From: CAYRIF01 sp964424205
GTDB taxonomy: Bacteria; Bacteroidota; Bacteroidia; Cytophagales; Cyclobacteriaceae
Reading direction: 5' to 3'
Assembly (NCBI GenBank): GCA_964424205.1
Contig: CAYRIF010000105.1
Span: 1 to 11,448, forward strand
Length of the DNA stretch: 11,448 bases
Part shown: one piece after another, positions 1-9,100 of the stretch
How positions within the stretch are numbered: position 1 is the first letter of the stretch
Layout of the letters: the number at the start of each line of letters is the position of its first letter
Made by a program: the position numbers and the translations under genes
Notes under the pieces: generated by a model
The model's input: the letters and a program-made list of their open reading frames with translations, nothing else
Database searches by the model: none
What the model was told of the DNA's origin: nothing

Positions 1-1837
1 TTTTATTGAAAATTTTATGGATGGATATTTCCATGTTATACGATACTTCTGGTTTTAGTGCTGGATTAGGTACTATCACATCATCATTAGCACCGCCAAA
101 AACTTTGCCTACATCATCAATATTTGGTGCTCTGAATCCTGTAGAAGCCACAAAATTAAGTTGCCAGGTATCTTTCGGCTTAAAAACCAACCCTACACTA
201 CCATTGACTGCCCCGTTTTTGATGGATAATTTTTCGAAATCAAAATCTAATTCATCACTATCTTTTAGTTTGGCAGATAGGTTTACCTGACTAAAGCGGA
301 TGCCTGAGTTAAGAATCCATTTTTCGTTGAATTTCAGTTTATGACTTAAGTATGCAGCAAAACTTGAATAATCACTTCCGCCACTTGGGTAGCGAGTACT
401 GAGAGTGGAGATTGTGCCATTGTTAATATTTTCTTTCAAAGCACTAGAAACTACTTCGTTATACAGGAATTCTAATCCGTAGAATAAGTGATTTTTTTTG
501 TCAATTTCTTTGTCAAAGTCAGCATTGAAAGCATATGTTTTTACATGTTCGATCCGCTGTTTTAAATCAACAGCTTTGAATTTCCTACTGTTTCTGCTTT
601 CTTCAATGTTTTGGTAGGCAAGTATCAATCTCCCTTGATCATAGAAGTCGGTCTTGCCATATGTGGTAGCTTTTAATGAGGTTAAAAGCCACTTTTGAGG
701 ACCATAATACCATTCTGCACTTGTTGGCTTACCATCCTGTAATTGTATGAGTCTATCATACCTTGGAATTTCTGATGTGCCGCTGTAATTTAGGGTATAG
801 GTTAAATCCCACTCATTTGAAACGCTGTATTTAAATTTTTGAAGCATGTTTAACTGTGAATAACCTGAGGGGGTTTGGCGGTTTACCTCTTTGTTGGCAA
901 TTATTTTATCTTCACCATTTATTCTTTCCACATAGAACATTCGTTTGCCAAAATCTGGGAACTTTGAAGTTCTATTGCTACCAGTTTTTAAGTCAGAAAA
1001 ATTACTATAACTGATGCTCGTTAGTGAACTCAATTTTTTGTTAGCCAAATTAACATCAAAATGCCTGGTTTTTTCTTTGTTGGCAGAGGAGATGCGACTA
1101 AAAATACTTCCTGTAACCATCACTTTTTCATTATTGGAAAAGGCAGGTGTTTTGGAATGAAAATCTATAACGCCGCCTAATGCATCACTGCCATAAATCA
1201 CAGAACTGGGACCAAAAATCACTTCTGCACTTTCTTGAATGTTTGGGTCTATGCTAATGATATTATGAAGGTTACCGCTCCTAAAAATGGCATTATTCAT
1301 TCTGATGCCATCCACAATAATTAGTATAGCATTAGCGGAGAACCCACGAATCATTGGGCTGCCACCTCCTAACTGGCTCTTTTGTACAAATACTTGCCCT
1401 GAACTTTCGAGTAAATCTGCTGAGGTTTGAGGGTTTTCAAAAGAAATGTTTTTCCCTGAAATAGCGGCTATTTTATTGGGTATTTCACTTTTGTCCTCTT
1501 CCCATTTATTGGCAGAAATGACTACCTCTTCTATCTTGATTACCTTTTCTACTAATCCTATGATCAGACCATTGTGAATATTTTGTACAGATATTATTTC
1601 TCTTTGATACGATGGGTGTTGAAAATTTATTTTTTGATAAGGTTTGAAGTTTGATATGTCGGCATAGCCATTTTGATTGGTTAATATGGCGTTGTTTTTG
1701 GTGTAGACATTGACGTGCGGTATGGGCATGCGACTGTTTTCATCAACCACCCTCAATTGCTGGGAAATTGCTGAATGAGAAAGCATACTCAGCAGCCCGA
1801 GTGATACAATATACCGAAAGGATTTCTTCCCCACCAT
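1..1837 (-). CDS. TonB-dependent outer-membrane receptor, N-terminal 612 residues (3' end outside window)
   Basis: This is an outer-membrane active transporter powered by TonB-ExbBD. The frame is open from the ATG at 1837 to the left edge. An in-frame ATG upstream is followed almost at once by TAA, so this start is well supported. Residues 1-26 form a signal peptide with a hydrophobic core (YIVSLGLLSML). About 27-95 is a carboxypeptidase-regulatory-like domain (VNVYTKNNAILTNQNGYADI). EEVVISAN at 103-110 resembles the usual entry to the plug. The plug spans about 115-230, with IRGFSANAILIIVDGIRMNN, then FRSGNL, and IYGSDALGG near 214-222. The rest is beta-barrel, with GFRAPNIDDVGKVF from residue 567. 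The RSGNL and FRAPN(I/V)DD signatures resemble receptors annotated as heme/hemoglobin/transferrin type. The substrate is not proven, and siderophore or other ligands remain possible. It is divergent from the esterase unit. Roughly the last 150-200 residues should lie outside the window. Confidence 0.93.
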   Translation of the reverse strand, partial: MVGKKSFRYIVSLGLLSMLSHSAISQQLRVVDENSRMPIPHVNVYTKNNAILTNQNGYADISNFKPYQKINFQHPSYQREIISVQNIHNGLIIGLVEKVIKIEEVVISANKWEEDKSEIPNKIAAISGKNISFENPQTSADLLESSGQVFVQKSQLGGGSPMIRGFSANAILIIVDGIRMNNAIFRSGNLHNIISIDPNIQESAEVIFGPSSVIYGSDALGGVIDFHSKTPAFSNNEKVMVTGSIFSRISSANKEKTRHFDVNLANKKLSSLTSISYSNFSDLKTGSNRTSKFPDFGKRMFYVERINGEDKIIANKEVNRQTPSGYSQLNMLQKFKYSVSNEWDLTYTLNYSGTSEIPRYDRLIQLQDGKPTSAEWYYGPQKWLLTSLKATTYGKTDFYDQGRLILAYQNIEESRNSRKFKAVDLKQRIEHVKTYAFNADFDKEIDKKNHLFYGLEFLYNEVVSSALKENINNGTISTLSTRYPSGGSDYSSFAAYLSHKLKFNEKWILNSGIRFSQVNLSAKLKDSDELDFDFEKLSIKNGAVNGSVGLVFKPKDTWQLNFVASTGFRAPNIDDVGKVFGGANDDVIVPNPALKPEVSYNMEISIHKIFNK

Positions 1838-1869
1838 TCTTTTTTACTTTACGCGCATTTTGCAGTTTG

Positions 1870-1877
1870 CAAAAATA
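1870..1877 (-). promoter_or_regulatory. Candidate -7 box for the receptor gene
   Basis: On the minus strand these bases read TATTTTTG, an exact match to the Bacteroidota -7 consensus TAnnTTTG. They lie about 32 bases upstream of the receptor start codon, which would give a short leader. No convincing TTTG -33 box sits at the usual spacing of about 19 bases, and such boxes arise often by chance in A+T-rich DNA, so this is tentative. Confidence 0.3.
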
Positions 1878-2034
1878 GTATTTTACTTATCAAGTTTATC
1901 AGGAATAAGAAAAATAACGAAATTCGTGCCTGGTTGTTGGAGGGATCTCCTGTTATTGTAAGGTGGAAAAAAAACGTTAATGGAATCAGTATTTTTGCTA
2001 TTCACCCTGAATATTGCGTAGTTATACCTTTCAT

Positions 2035-2065
2035 TTTGTACAATTCACCGATTAATTTACATTTT
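2035..2065 (+). promoter_or_regulatory. Candidate Bacteroidota-type promoter, TTTG-N19-TACATTTT
   Basis: A TTTG at 2035-2038 and TACATTTT at 2058-2065 are separated by exactly 19 bases, the spacing expected for Bacteroidota primary-sigma promoters (TTTG / TAnnTTTG). Only the last base of the -7 box deviates. Transcription from here would begin near 2072, giving either a leader of about 375 bases for the gene at 2448 or a separate small transcript. This is sequence match only, in an A+T-rich background. Confidence 0.33.
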
Positions 2066-2327
2066 ATTTAGAAATATCTAATGGGAATACTACCAAATAG
2101 GTTATTTTTACGTCTTGTGTATTAGAATCGTGAAACAAACAGAAAAATATTACATCAATATAATATTGTTTTATGATGTGATGTCTATGAGTAAAAAAGG
2201 CATTTAATTAATCTAATATACTGATAATAAGATGTTTAACTTCATATATTGAGATTGAGATGTTAAAATATAGTAGTGAAAATAATAATTGTTTTATTAA
2301 AACATTACATAGTTTTTTGTAATGAAT

Positions 2328-2335
2328 TATATTTG
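2328..2335 (+). promoter_or_regulatory. Candidate -7 box for the exported-protein/esterase unit
   Basis: TATATTTG matches TAnnTTTG exactly. The predicted start near 2342 would leave a leader of about 105 bases before the ATG at 2448. The -33 position carries only a weak TTAC (2305-2308), so this site competes with the one at 2035-2065 and neither is certain. Confidence 0.28.
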
Positions 2336-2395
2336 TGGTGCTATTTTATTCAGAAATATTATTTGCCTCGTTGAAAAAGACTGGAACGATAATTG

Positions 2396-2407
2396 TCTGT
2401 TAACAGA
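2396..2407. repeat. 12-bp perfect palindrome, possible operator
   Basis: TCTGTTAACAGA is a perfect 12-base palindrome lying 40 bases before the ATG at 2448 and downstream of both candidate promoters. Its position in the leader would suit a dimeric regulator site. A palindrome of this length may also be chance, and no second copy was noticed near other genes in the window. Confidence 0.25.
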
Positions 2408-2447
2408 AATAGGTTTTAAATAAAATTTTAAAAATATCTAGAGACGA

Positions 2448-3173
2448 ATGAAAAAAATTATTCTTACACTAACCACTGTATTTTTTACGCTTTTTATAAG
2501 TGCACAGAACATAGAAAATATAAGGCAAGAAATTGTGGGTAACCAAATTAATATTACCTATGATTTAGTTTCTACTGTTGAAGGGCAGACCTTTGAAATC
2601 ATTCTCTTTTGTACAGTAGCTGGTAACTCTTATAAACATCGCTTATATTTTGCTAAAGGTGATATTGGTAAGAATATTACTGTTGGCAAAGAGAAGAATA
2701 TTGTTTGGAGCAATGAAGAAGAATTGAGTACTTACGAATTGGAGGATTTATCTTTTTCTCTTGAGTCTGAGATTTTTAACTCCGCATTATTTTTTACCCA
2801 CCCGAAGGAGAATGCAATATTTAAAAGAGGGAAAATACAGAAAATACAATGGATGGGTGGGGAGGCTAATGAAGATTTAGTGTTGGAACTATACCGATAT
2901 GATGTTAGGAAAAATGTTGTTGCCAATACTTCAAACAAAGGAAACGTGCTGTGGTCCATACCTACAAGGATTACGCCAGGAGCGGATTATCAGTTGAAAA
3001 TGCACCCGGTAAGCCAGCCTAACCAATCTGTTTTAAGTAAAAAATTTAGAATAAGAAGAAAGATTCCAACAGGATTAAAAATTTTGGGAGGTGCTTTGGT
3101 GACTTCAACCATTGGCTATTTTATATTAAAAAAGAGTAATGTTTTACCTGGTGCGCCAGCTCCTCCAAATTAA
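2448..3173 (+). CDS. Exported protein with Kre9/KNH-like domain and C-terminal membrane segment, function unknown
   Basis: A 241-residue protein. Residues 1-19 are a signal peptide ending ISA|Q. Residues 21-110 form a beta-sandwich-like domain (ITYDL; then YFAKGDIGKNITVGKEKNIVW at about 67-87, split by a short loop). It resembles a domain I recall from many exported Bacteroidota proteins, where the motif runs roughly SGDVG, PG, K-IVWD. Residues 115-202 resemble the Kre9/KNH (Ser-Thr-rich GPI-anchored) beta domain: THPKENAIFKRGKIQKIQW, then NKGNVLWSIP and PGADYQLKM. A hydrophobic segment at about 209-227 (LKILGGALVTSTIGYFIL), flanked by basic residues, and a short Pro-rich tail (VLPGAPAPPN) end the protein. 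It is therefore likely membrane-tethered with most of its mass outside the cytoplasm. The gene lies 10 bp before the giant esterase gene and is very probably cotranscribed with it, suggesting a role in its export, anchoring or substrate capture; that role is inference. Confidence 0.9.
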   Translation: MKKIILTLTTVFFTLFISAQNIENIRQEIVGNQINITYDLVSTVEGQTFEIILFCTVAGNSYKHRLYFAKGDIGKNITVGKEKNIVWSNEEELSTYELEDLSFSLESEIFNSALFFTHPKENAIFKRGKIQKIQWMGGEANEDLVLELYRYDVRKNVVANTSNKGNVLWSIPTRITPGADYQLKMHPVSQPNQSVLSKKFRIRRKIPTGLKILGGALVTSTIGYFILKKSNVLPGAPAPPN

Positions 3174-3183
3174 AATTAGAATA

Positions 3184-6100
3184 ATGAAAAGAATTATTAC
3201 TACAATTTTATTTTTACTCTGGTTTATTGCAGGCTTTGCGGCACAAATAAAAATAATGCCATTAGGCAATTCTATCACTTATGGCAATAATATCGGAGAC
3301 CTTACTGTACCGCGCCCATTAGCAGACAGGATTGCCTATAGAAAAGACTTGTATAACCTGCTCAGCCTAGGAGGGTATTCATTTGACTTTGTAGGTAGTG
3401 AAACATCTGGTGCTCCTACAGTAGCGGATGGCGATAATGCAGGGTTTCCTGGAATTACAGCTTCTCAATTGGAGAGTTTGCTTAATACTGGTGTATTGGA
3501 TCAGACGCCCTCTTCGCCTAGTGGTCTAGCAGGACATAGTAATGGTGATATAATTACTGCAGGATTTTATTTGGATGCTTTTTCCCCGGATGCAATACTG
3601 CTGCATATTGGCACAAATGATGTGGCAACAACGACTTCGACGCAGATTGCAGATATTTTGGATGAGGTGGATGCGTATGAAACGAGGGCGGGGAAAACGG
3701 TTCCTGTTTTTTTAGCGTTGATTATAAAAAACGATCCGAATGATCCTGCCACACAAACTTTAAATGCGGCGGTACAAACCATGGCTAATGCAAGGGCTCT
3801 TGGCGGAGATGAAATTGTTGTAGTGGACATGGAAAATGGCGCAGGAATAAATTACGCCACAGAAATGATTGACCAATACCATCCAAACCCGACAGGCTAT
3901 TCTAAAATGGCAGACTTGTGGTATTCTGAATTTTCAGCCTATTTTCTGGCACCGACTATCACTTCCTTACCTATTACGACTGCTACAGTCGGAGATACCT
4001 ATACCTATGATGTACAGGCAACGGGATCTACTTTGCCGTTAACATTTTCTTTTAACACTTCTTCTGTCGCACCACCTGTCGGAATGAGCATCGATTCAGG
4101 AACAGGTGTTATAACATGGACACCCGCTGAACTCCAGGTGGGGGCACATGCTGTTGAGGTAAAAGTCGAGGATGGATCTGGTTCTTATACGCAATCCTTT
4201 ACGATTACTGTTGGCATAGATAACGCACCACCTATTTTTACCAAAGGAGCAGATCAAAACGTGGACGAAGATGCTGGGGCACAAACAATTACTAATTGGG
4301 CGACAGGAATAGATGATGGAGATCCTGAATTGACACAAACAGTGACTTTCAATGTGGTCAGTAATACCAATGCCGGTTTATTTGCTGCTCAGCCGGCTAT
4401 AAGCAGTACAGGAACGCTTACTTATACACCTGTTGCAAATGAAAATGGAAGCGCTACCATTGAAATTGAATTGAATGATGGGTTAATATCTTCTGCTACT
4501 CAAACTTTTACTATTACAGTTAATGCAGTAAATGATGTACCTACTTTTACAAAAGGTGCAAACCAAACCAAAGACGAAGATGTAGGAGCTCAAACAGTAG
4601 TGGGTTGGGTGACAGCCATGGACGATGGAGATCCAGATGTGACTCAAGCATTGAGTTTTGATATAGTGAGTAATAGCAATGCGGCATTATTTTCAACAGC
4701 ACCCGCAATATCTAGCATTGGTACACTGACCTATACACCTGCCTTGAATGCATTTGGTAGTGCAACAATTAATGTCACCATTAGTGATAATGGTAGTGGG
4801 GTAAGCCCAAATCAAAATACGAGTGCGCCACAGTCTTTTACCATCACTATAAATGCAGTTAATGATGCGCCTACGGTTACAACTTCCGCTGGCAATACCA
4901 ATTTTATTGAAGGAGCAGGAGCTGTAGCAGTAGATAATTCAATTGTTGTTCAGGATGTGGATGATATCAACCTGACATCTGCAACTGTTACCATATCAAA
5001 TAATTTTGTTGCTGCGGAGGATGTGTTAAATTTTAACAATTTAGGTACTGGGATTACTGGGTCTTATGCTGCAGGCGTTTTGTCACTGTCTGGAAATAAA
5101 TCAATAAACAATTATCAAAATGTGCTTAGAACGGTTACTTATAATAACACCAGTGCTACGCCTAACACCAATAATCGCACCATCACTTTTAAAGTAAATG
5201 ATGGGGATGTTCATAGCAATATTGCCAGTAAAATTGTATTGATTAATGATGTAAATACAGCCCCACAGTTAACAAATGGTGGCATTAATAATGTTACTGT
5301 AAATGAAGATGCTCCTAACAAAACTATCAATCTCTTTGATTCATTTGAGGACGTAGAAGATGCTGACGCAGACATGATTTATACGGTGGAGACAATTACG
5401 AATCCCGCATTATTTTCTGCAACTTCTGTCAATGCAACTAATGGAAATCTGGTCTTGGATTTTGCACTGAATAAATTCGGAACAAGCAACATTACAGTTC
5501 GGTGTAAAGATACAGGAGGTCTTTTCATAGAGTCTACTTTTTTAGTCACTGTCAATGCGGTCAATGATACGCCAACAACTTCGGGAATATCAAATGTCTC
5601 AGTAATCGAAGATGCTCCAAATAGTAGTATTAGTCTTTTTCCATCATTTGCGGATGTTGAAGATACAGATGCAAATTTGGTATATGTAGTTCAGTCAAAT
5701 ACTAATAGTTCATTGTTTACCACAACAACTATTAATGCTACCACAGGGGTGTTGACACTAAACTACGCCCCTGACAAAAACGGAGTGGCAACGATTGTAA
5801 TTAAAGCGACCGATACGGGCGGTAAGCTAATAACCACTTCGTTTACTGTAACCATTAGTGCTATTAATGATGAGCCTACATTAAATAATATTTCAAACCC
5901 AGCTGCCATTAATGAAGAGAGTACCCAAAAGACAATAAACCTAACGGGTATAACTGCGGGACCAAATGAAACGCAAACTTTAGCTGTGACAGCAACTAGC
6001 AGTGACCCTGCACTATTAGAGATTATCTCAGTCAATTATACAAGTCCTCAATCTACAGGATCTATCATATATAAGCCAAAGCCCAATGCTTTTGGAACAG

Positions 6101-9100
6101 CAATTGTTACGGTTGTTGTTACTGATAATGGTGCTGGTGTTTTGCCAAATGATAATAAAATCACTAAATCATTTTCGGTGACTGTAAATCCTATTAATGA
6201 TGCTCCTGAAATAGATCCTTTACTTTCTGAATTAACAATTTTTGTTAATGCGGGACAACAATGTGTAGATTTGACAGGCATAAGTTCTGGACCATTAGAA
6301 AGTGATAATATTATTATTTCTGCATCGTCAAGCAATCCAGCACTAATTCCAAACAATGCTTCTGCTCTAAAGGTGATTTACACTTCTCCAAATGCAACAG
6401 GGCAGCTTTGTTTTACTCCAGCTGCTGGTCAGACGGGGCAATCTACTATTACCTTAACGGTAATTGATACAGGCACTCCTGCCAAATCTGTGGTGAAGAC
6501 TTTCAATGTAATTGTGAAATCTGTGAATGCGGAACCGACAATGGATGCCATCGCTGATCAAATAATTGATGAAGATGAGGTGGCTAGTGTGACAATTACT
6601 GGAATTTCAGCAGGGGTTGCGGAATCGCAAGTATTAACTTTTGCTTTGTTTTCTGATAACAAAGCAATTCTTGACGAAAATGATACAAGTCTGACATTGG
6701 ATTATACCCAAGGAGATGCTACAGCTGTTTTAAATTTTGCTCCGAAGAAGGATATGTCTGGTGTAATTAACATTACTGTGACGCTTACTGATGATGGTCC
6801 GGGAACGCCGCCACATGATAATGAAATCATTAGCGTATTTCAGCTAACAGTTAACGCAGTCAATGATGTTCCTACTTTGGATGAAATTGCAGACCAAGGT
6901 ATTTTTGCGGTGAATGAAATACCACCTTCCGTGATGTTGACAGGTATATCGGACGGTGCTGCGAATGAAACGCAAAACCTTACTATATCGGCTTCTTCTG
7001 ATAATCAGTCTTTGGTTACCGATGCAAGTTTAAGTATTAGCTATACCGCTGGATCAACCATGGGAACATTATCTTATACACTAGTGTCTGGTGCTGAAGG
7101 AGAGGCAAATATAACCGTAACGGTAATGGATGATGGTGCCTCTGGGACTCCGAATATAAATTCCTTTTCACGGACATTTAAAGTAACGGCATCAAAGAAT
7201 CCAGATTTGGTAATTACAGCCATACAACTTAGCAATAATGACGTAAGCAGAGGACAAAATATTAAGGTGACAAGTACTGTTAAGAATGAAGGGAACTCAA
7301 CAGCTGACAATGTGATTTTAAGTTACTTCTTCTCTGCCAATGATACATTTGAGAATGGATTGGATGATTTGCTGGGAACCAAAGAAATTGGCTCAGTGAA
7401 TGCAGGTGCAGAGGATGATTGGGTGAGCGATGCATTGAAAATACCTGCGTCAATACTGCCATCGACATATTACGTCATTGTGATTGTTGATAAAAGTGAT
7501 AATATTGTGGAACTGGATGAAACAAATAATAGTTTTTTCAAACCAATAACAGTTAACAATAATCAACCACCACAAATTAATTTTGTTAGTGGTAATCCTA
7601 CTGTACTTGGAGGAGATGATGCTTCTCTTACGTTCATTGTAGAAGCCTCTGATGACACTGCTTTGCCAGGCAATCCAGTAAAACTATTCTATCGAGGGAT
7701 TTCTTCTATGACTGATTTTATTGAAGAAACGGCAGAAGTAGGAGATAAGATTAATGAATATAAGTATAAATTAGATAGAAGTTTTATTACCAAAGATTCT
7801 ATAGGGATAGAGTATAGGTTTGAAGTGAAAGATGCGACAGGTTCAACATTCTCAACAAATTTAGCGCACGTTAACATTAAGTATAAGGATCGAAGAATAA
7901 AGTTTAAGTTAAACTACGGTAAAGAAAAGAGCGATTATCAAATGGTTTCTGTTCCGCTTAATTTAGACAAAGCAGGTATTGTACATGTATTTGAGGATAA
8001 TTTTGGAGGTTATAACACTGAAAACTGGAGAATGTTTGGTTATAATAATACTGGTACTGATAAAGGTTATAAGGAGTACAAAGATGGGCTAACAAATATT
8101 ACACCTGGAAAGGCGTATTGGTTGATTGTAAGAGATGAGCCGGGAGAGGACAAGAAAATCATTGATGTTGGCGAAGGTATTACTGTGACGGCAACAAAAG
8201 AAAATCCTTTCCAAATAACATTAAACACAGGTTGGAATCAGATAGGAAATCCCTATAATTTCAATATTTCTTGGCAGGATGTCTTAGATTTTAATGAAAA
8301 CCTAGATGAAGTTGTGATTAGTAAAACCCTTAAACGCTACACAAGCAATGCTAATAAAAGTGGGTATGAGGATTTAGACGTATTGCCGAGACTATCTGGT
8401 GCTTTTGTGCATGTGGATAAAAATATTACACTTAAAATTCCGGTCATCAGAAATGCCACGGTTGCTAATGGTCGTTCTGGCAGCGGAGGAGGAGATAATT
8501 CATTAGAAAGTGATAATTGGCAAGTGAACATTGATTTGTTTTCTGGAAATACTTATAGTAAAATCAATGGTTTCGGTATGCATGTGGATGCAGGTGATGG
8601 CAGAGATGGCTATGACAGTCCAGCACTACCTGCTAGTAACTTTACTGGTGATTTATCTCTAAAATTTAATCATTCTGAAACTGAGAACATATTTTACAAC
8701 CGTGATATCGTAGCTATACAAGATAGCTATATATGGGAATTTGACTTAGCAGCTAACGTAGAAGGAGAAAATGTGGAACTAAAATGGCGTGATTTGCAGC
8801 ATGCATTTCCTGATAAAAATTTGATGTTGTATGATGAAAGTATTGAAGAGGTAGTTGACATGAAGGTTGCTTCAAGTTACAGGATAAGTAGGAGTAATGT
8901 TAGTAAGTTTAAGGTTTACTATGGAGACGATGCATTTATCAAGGAACATTTGAAACCTGCTAGGGTTTTTCTAGGACAAAGTTTTCCAAATCCTTTTACG
9001 TATGAGACAACCATTCCGTTTTCACTAACTGATGCCAATCAAAACTATGAAATTGAAATTAATATTTTCAATTTGGCAGGGCAGCAAATAAAACGAATAG

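Larger units (their letters stand above)
1838..2447. other. Gene-free divergent intergenic region, 610 bp
   Basis: This stretch is strongly A+T-rich and separates the minus-strand receptor from the plus-strand exported-protein/esterase unit. I found no credible coding frame; the longest in-frame runs after an ATG are around a dozen codons. I also saw no tRNA-like or terminator-like fold. It holds several promoter-like sites, a 13-base palindrome with a central A at 2156-2168 (CAATAT-A-ATATTG), and a 12-base perfect palindrome at 2396-2407. It is long for a bacterial divergent promoter region, so an unrecognised small RNA or a decayed gene cannot be excluded. Confidence 0.6.

Noticed and set aside
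6..290. Plus-strand open frame of 94 codons at the left edge
   Set aside because: It lies antisense within the receptor barrel, whose minus-strand frame is continuous and carries clear TonB-receptor motifs; the plus frame shows no domain or signal.
1990..1997. TATTTTTG matching the -7 consensus on the plus strand
   Set aside because: There is no -33 box at a usable spacing and no nearby coding start; likely chance in A+T-rich DNA.
2081..2125. Very short plus-strand frame after an ATG in the intergenic region
   Set aside because: Only 14 codons, no hydrophobic or domain signature, no good initiation signal.
3139..3183. Upstream in-frame ATG giving the esterase 15 extra residues
   Set aside because: It lies inside the end of the preceding gene and would put a basic stretch before the hydrophobic core. 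The ATG at 3184 begins a standard signal peptide.
4222..7197. Tandem periodicity that might suggest a CRISPR or DNA satellite array
   Set aside because: The units are about 300-390 bp, translate in one frame into cadherin-like domains, and are conserved only at protein level.
3567..8531. Several minus-strand open frames of 61-102 codons inside the esterase gene
   Set aside because: All are antisense to strong protein repeats with clear family motifs; they show no initiation context or domain of their own and arise from biased codon use.
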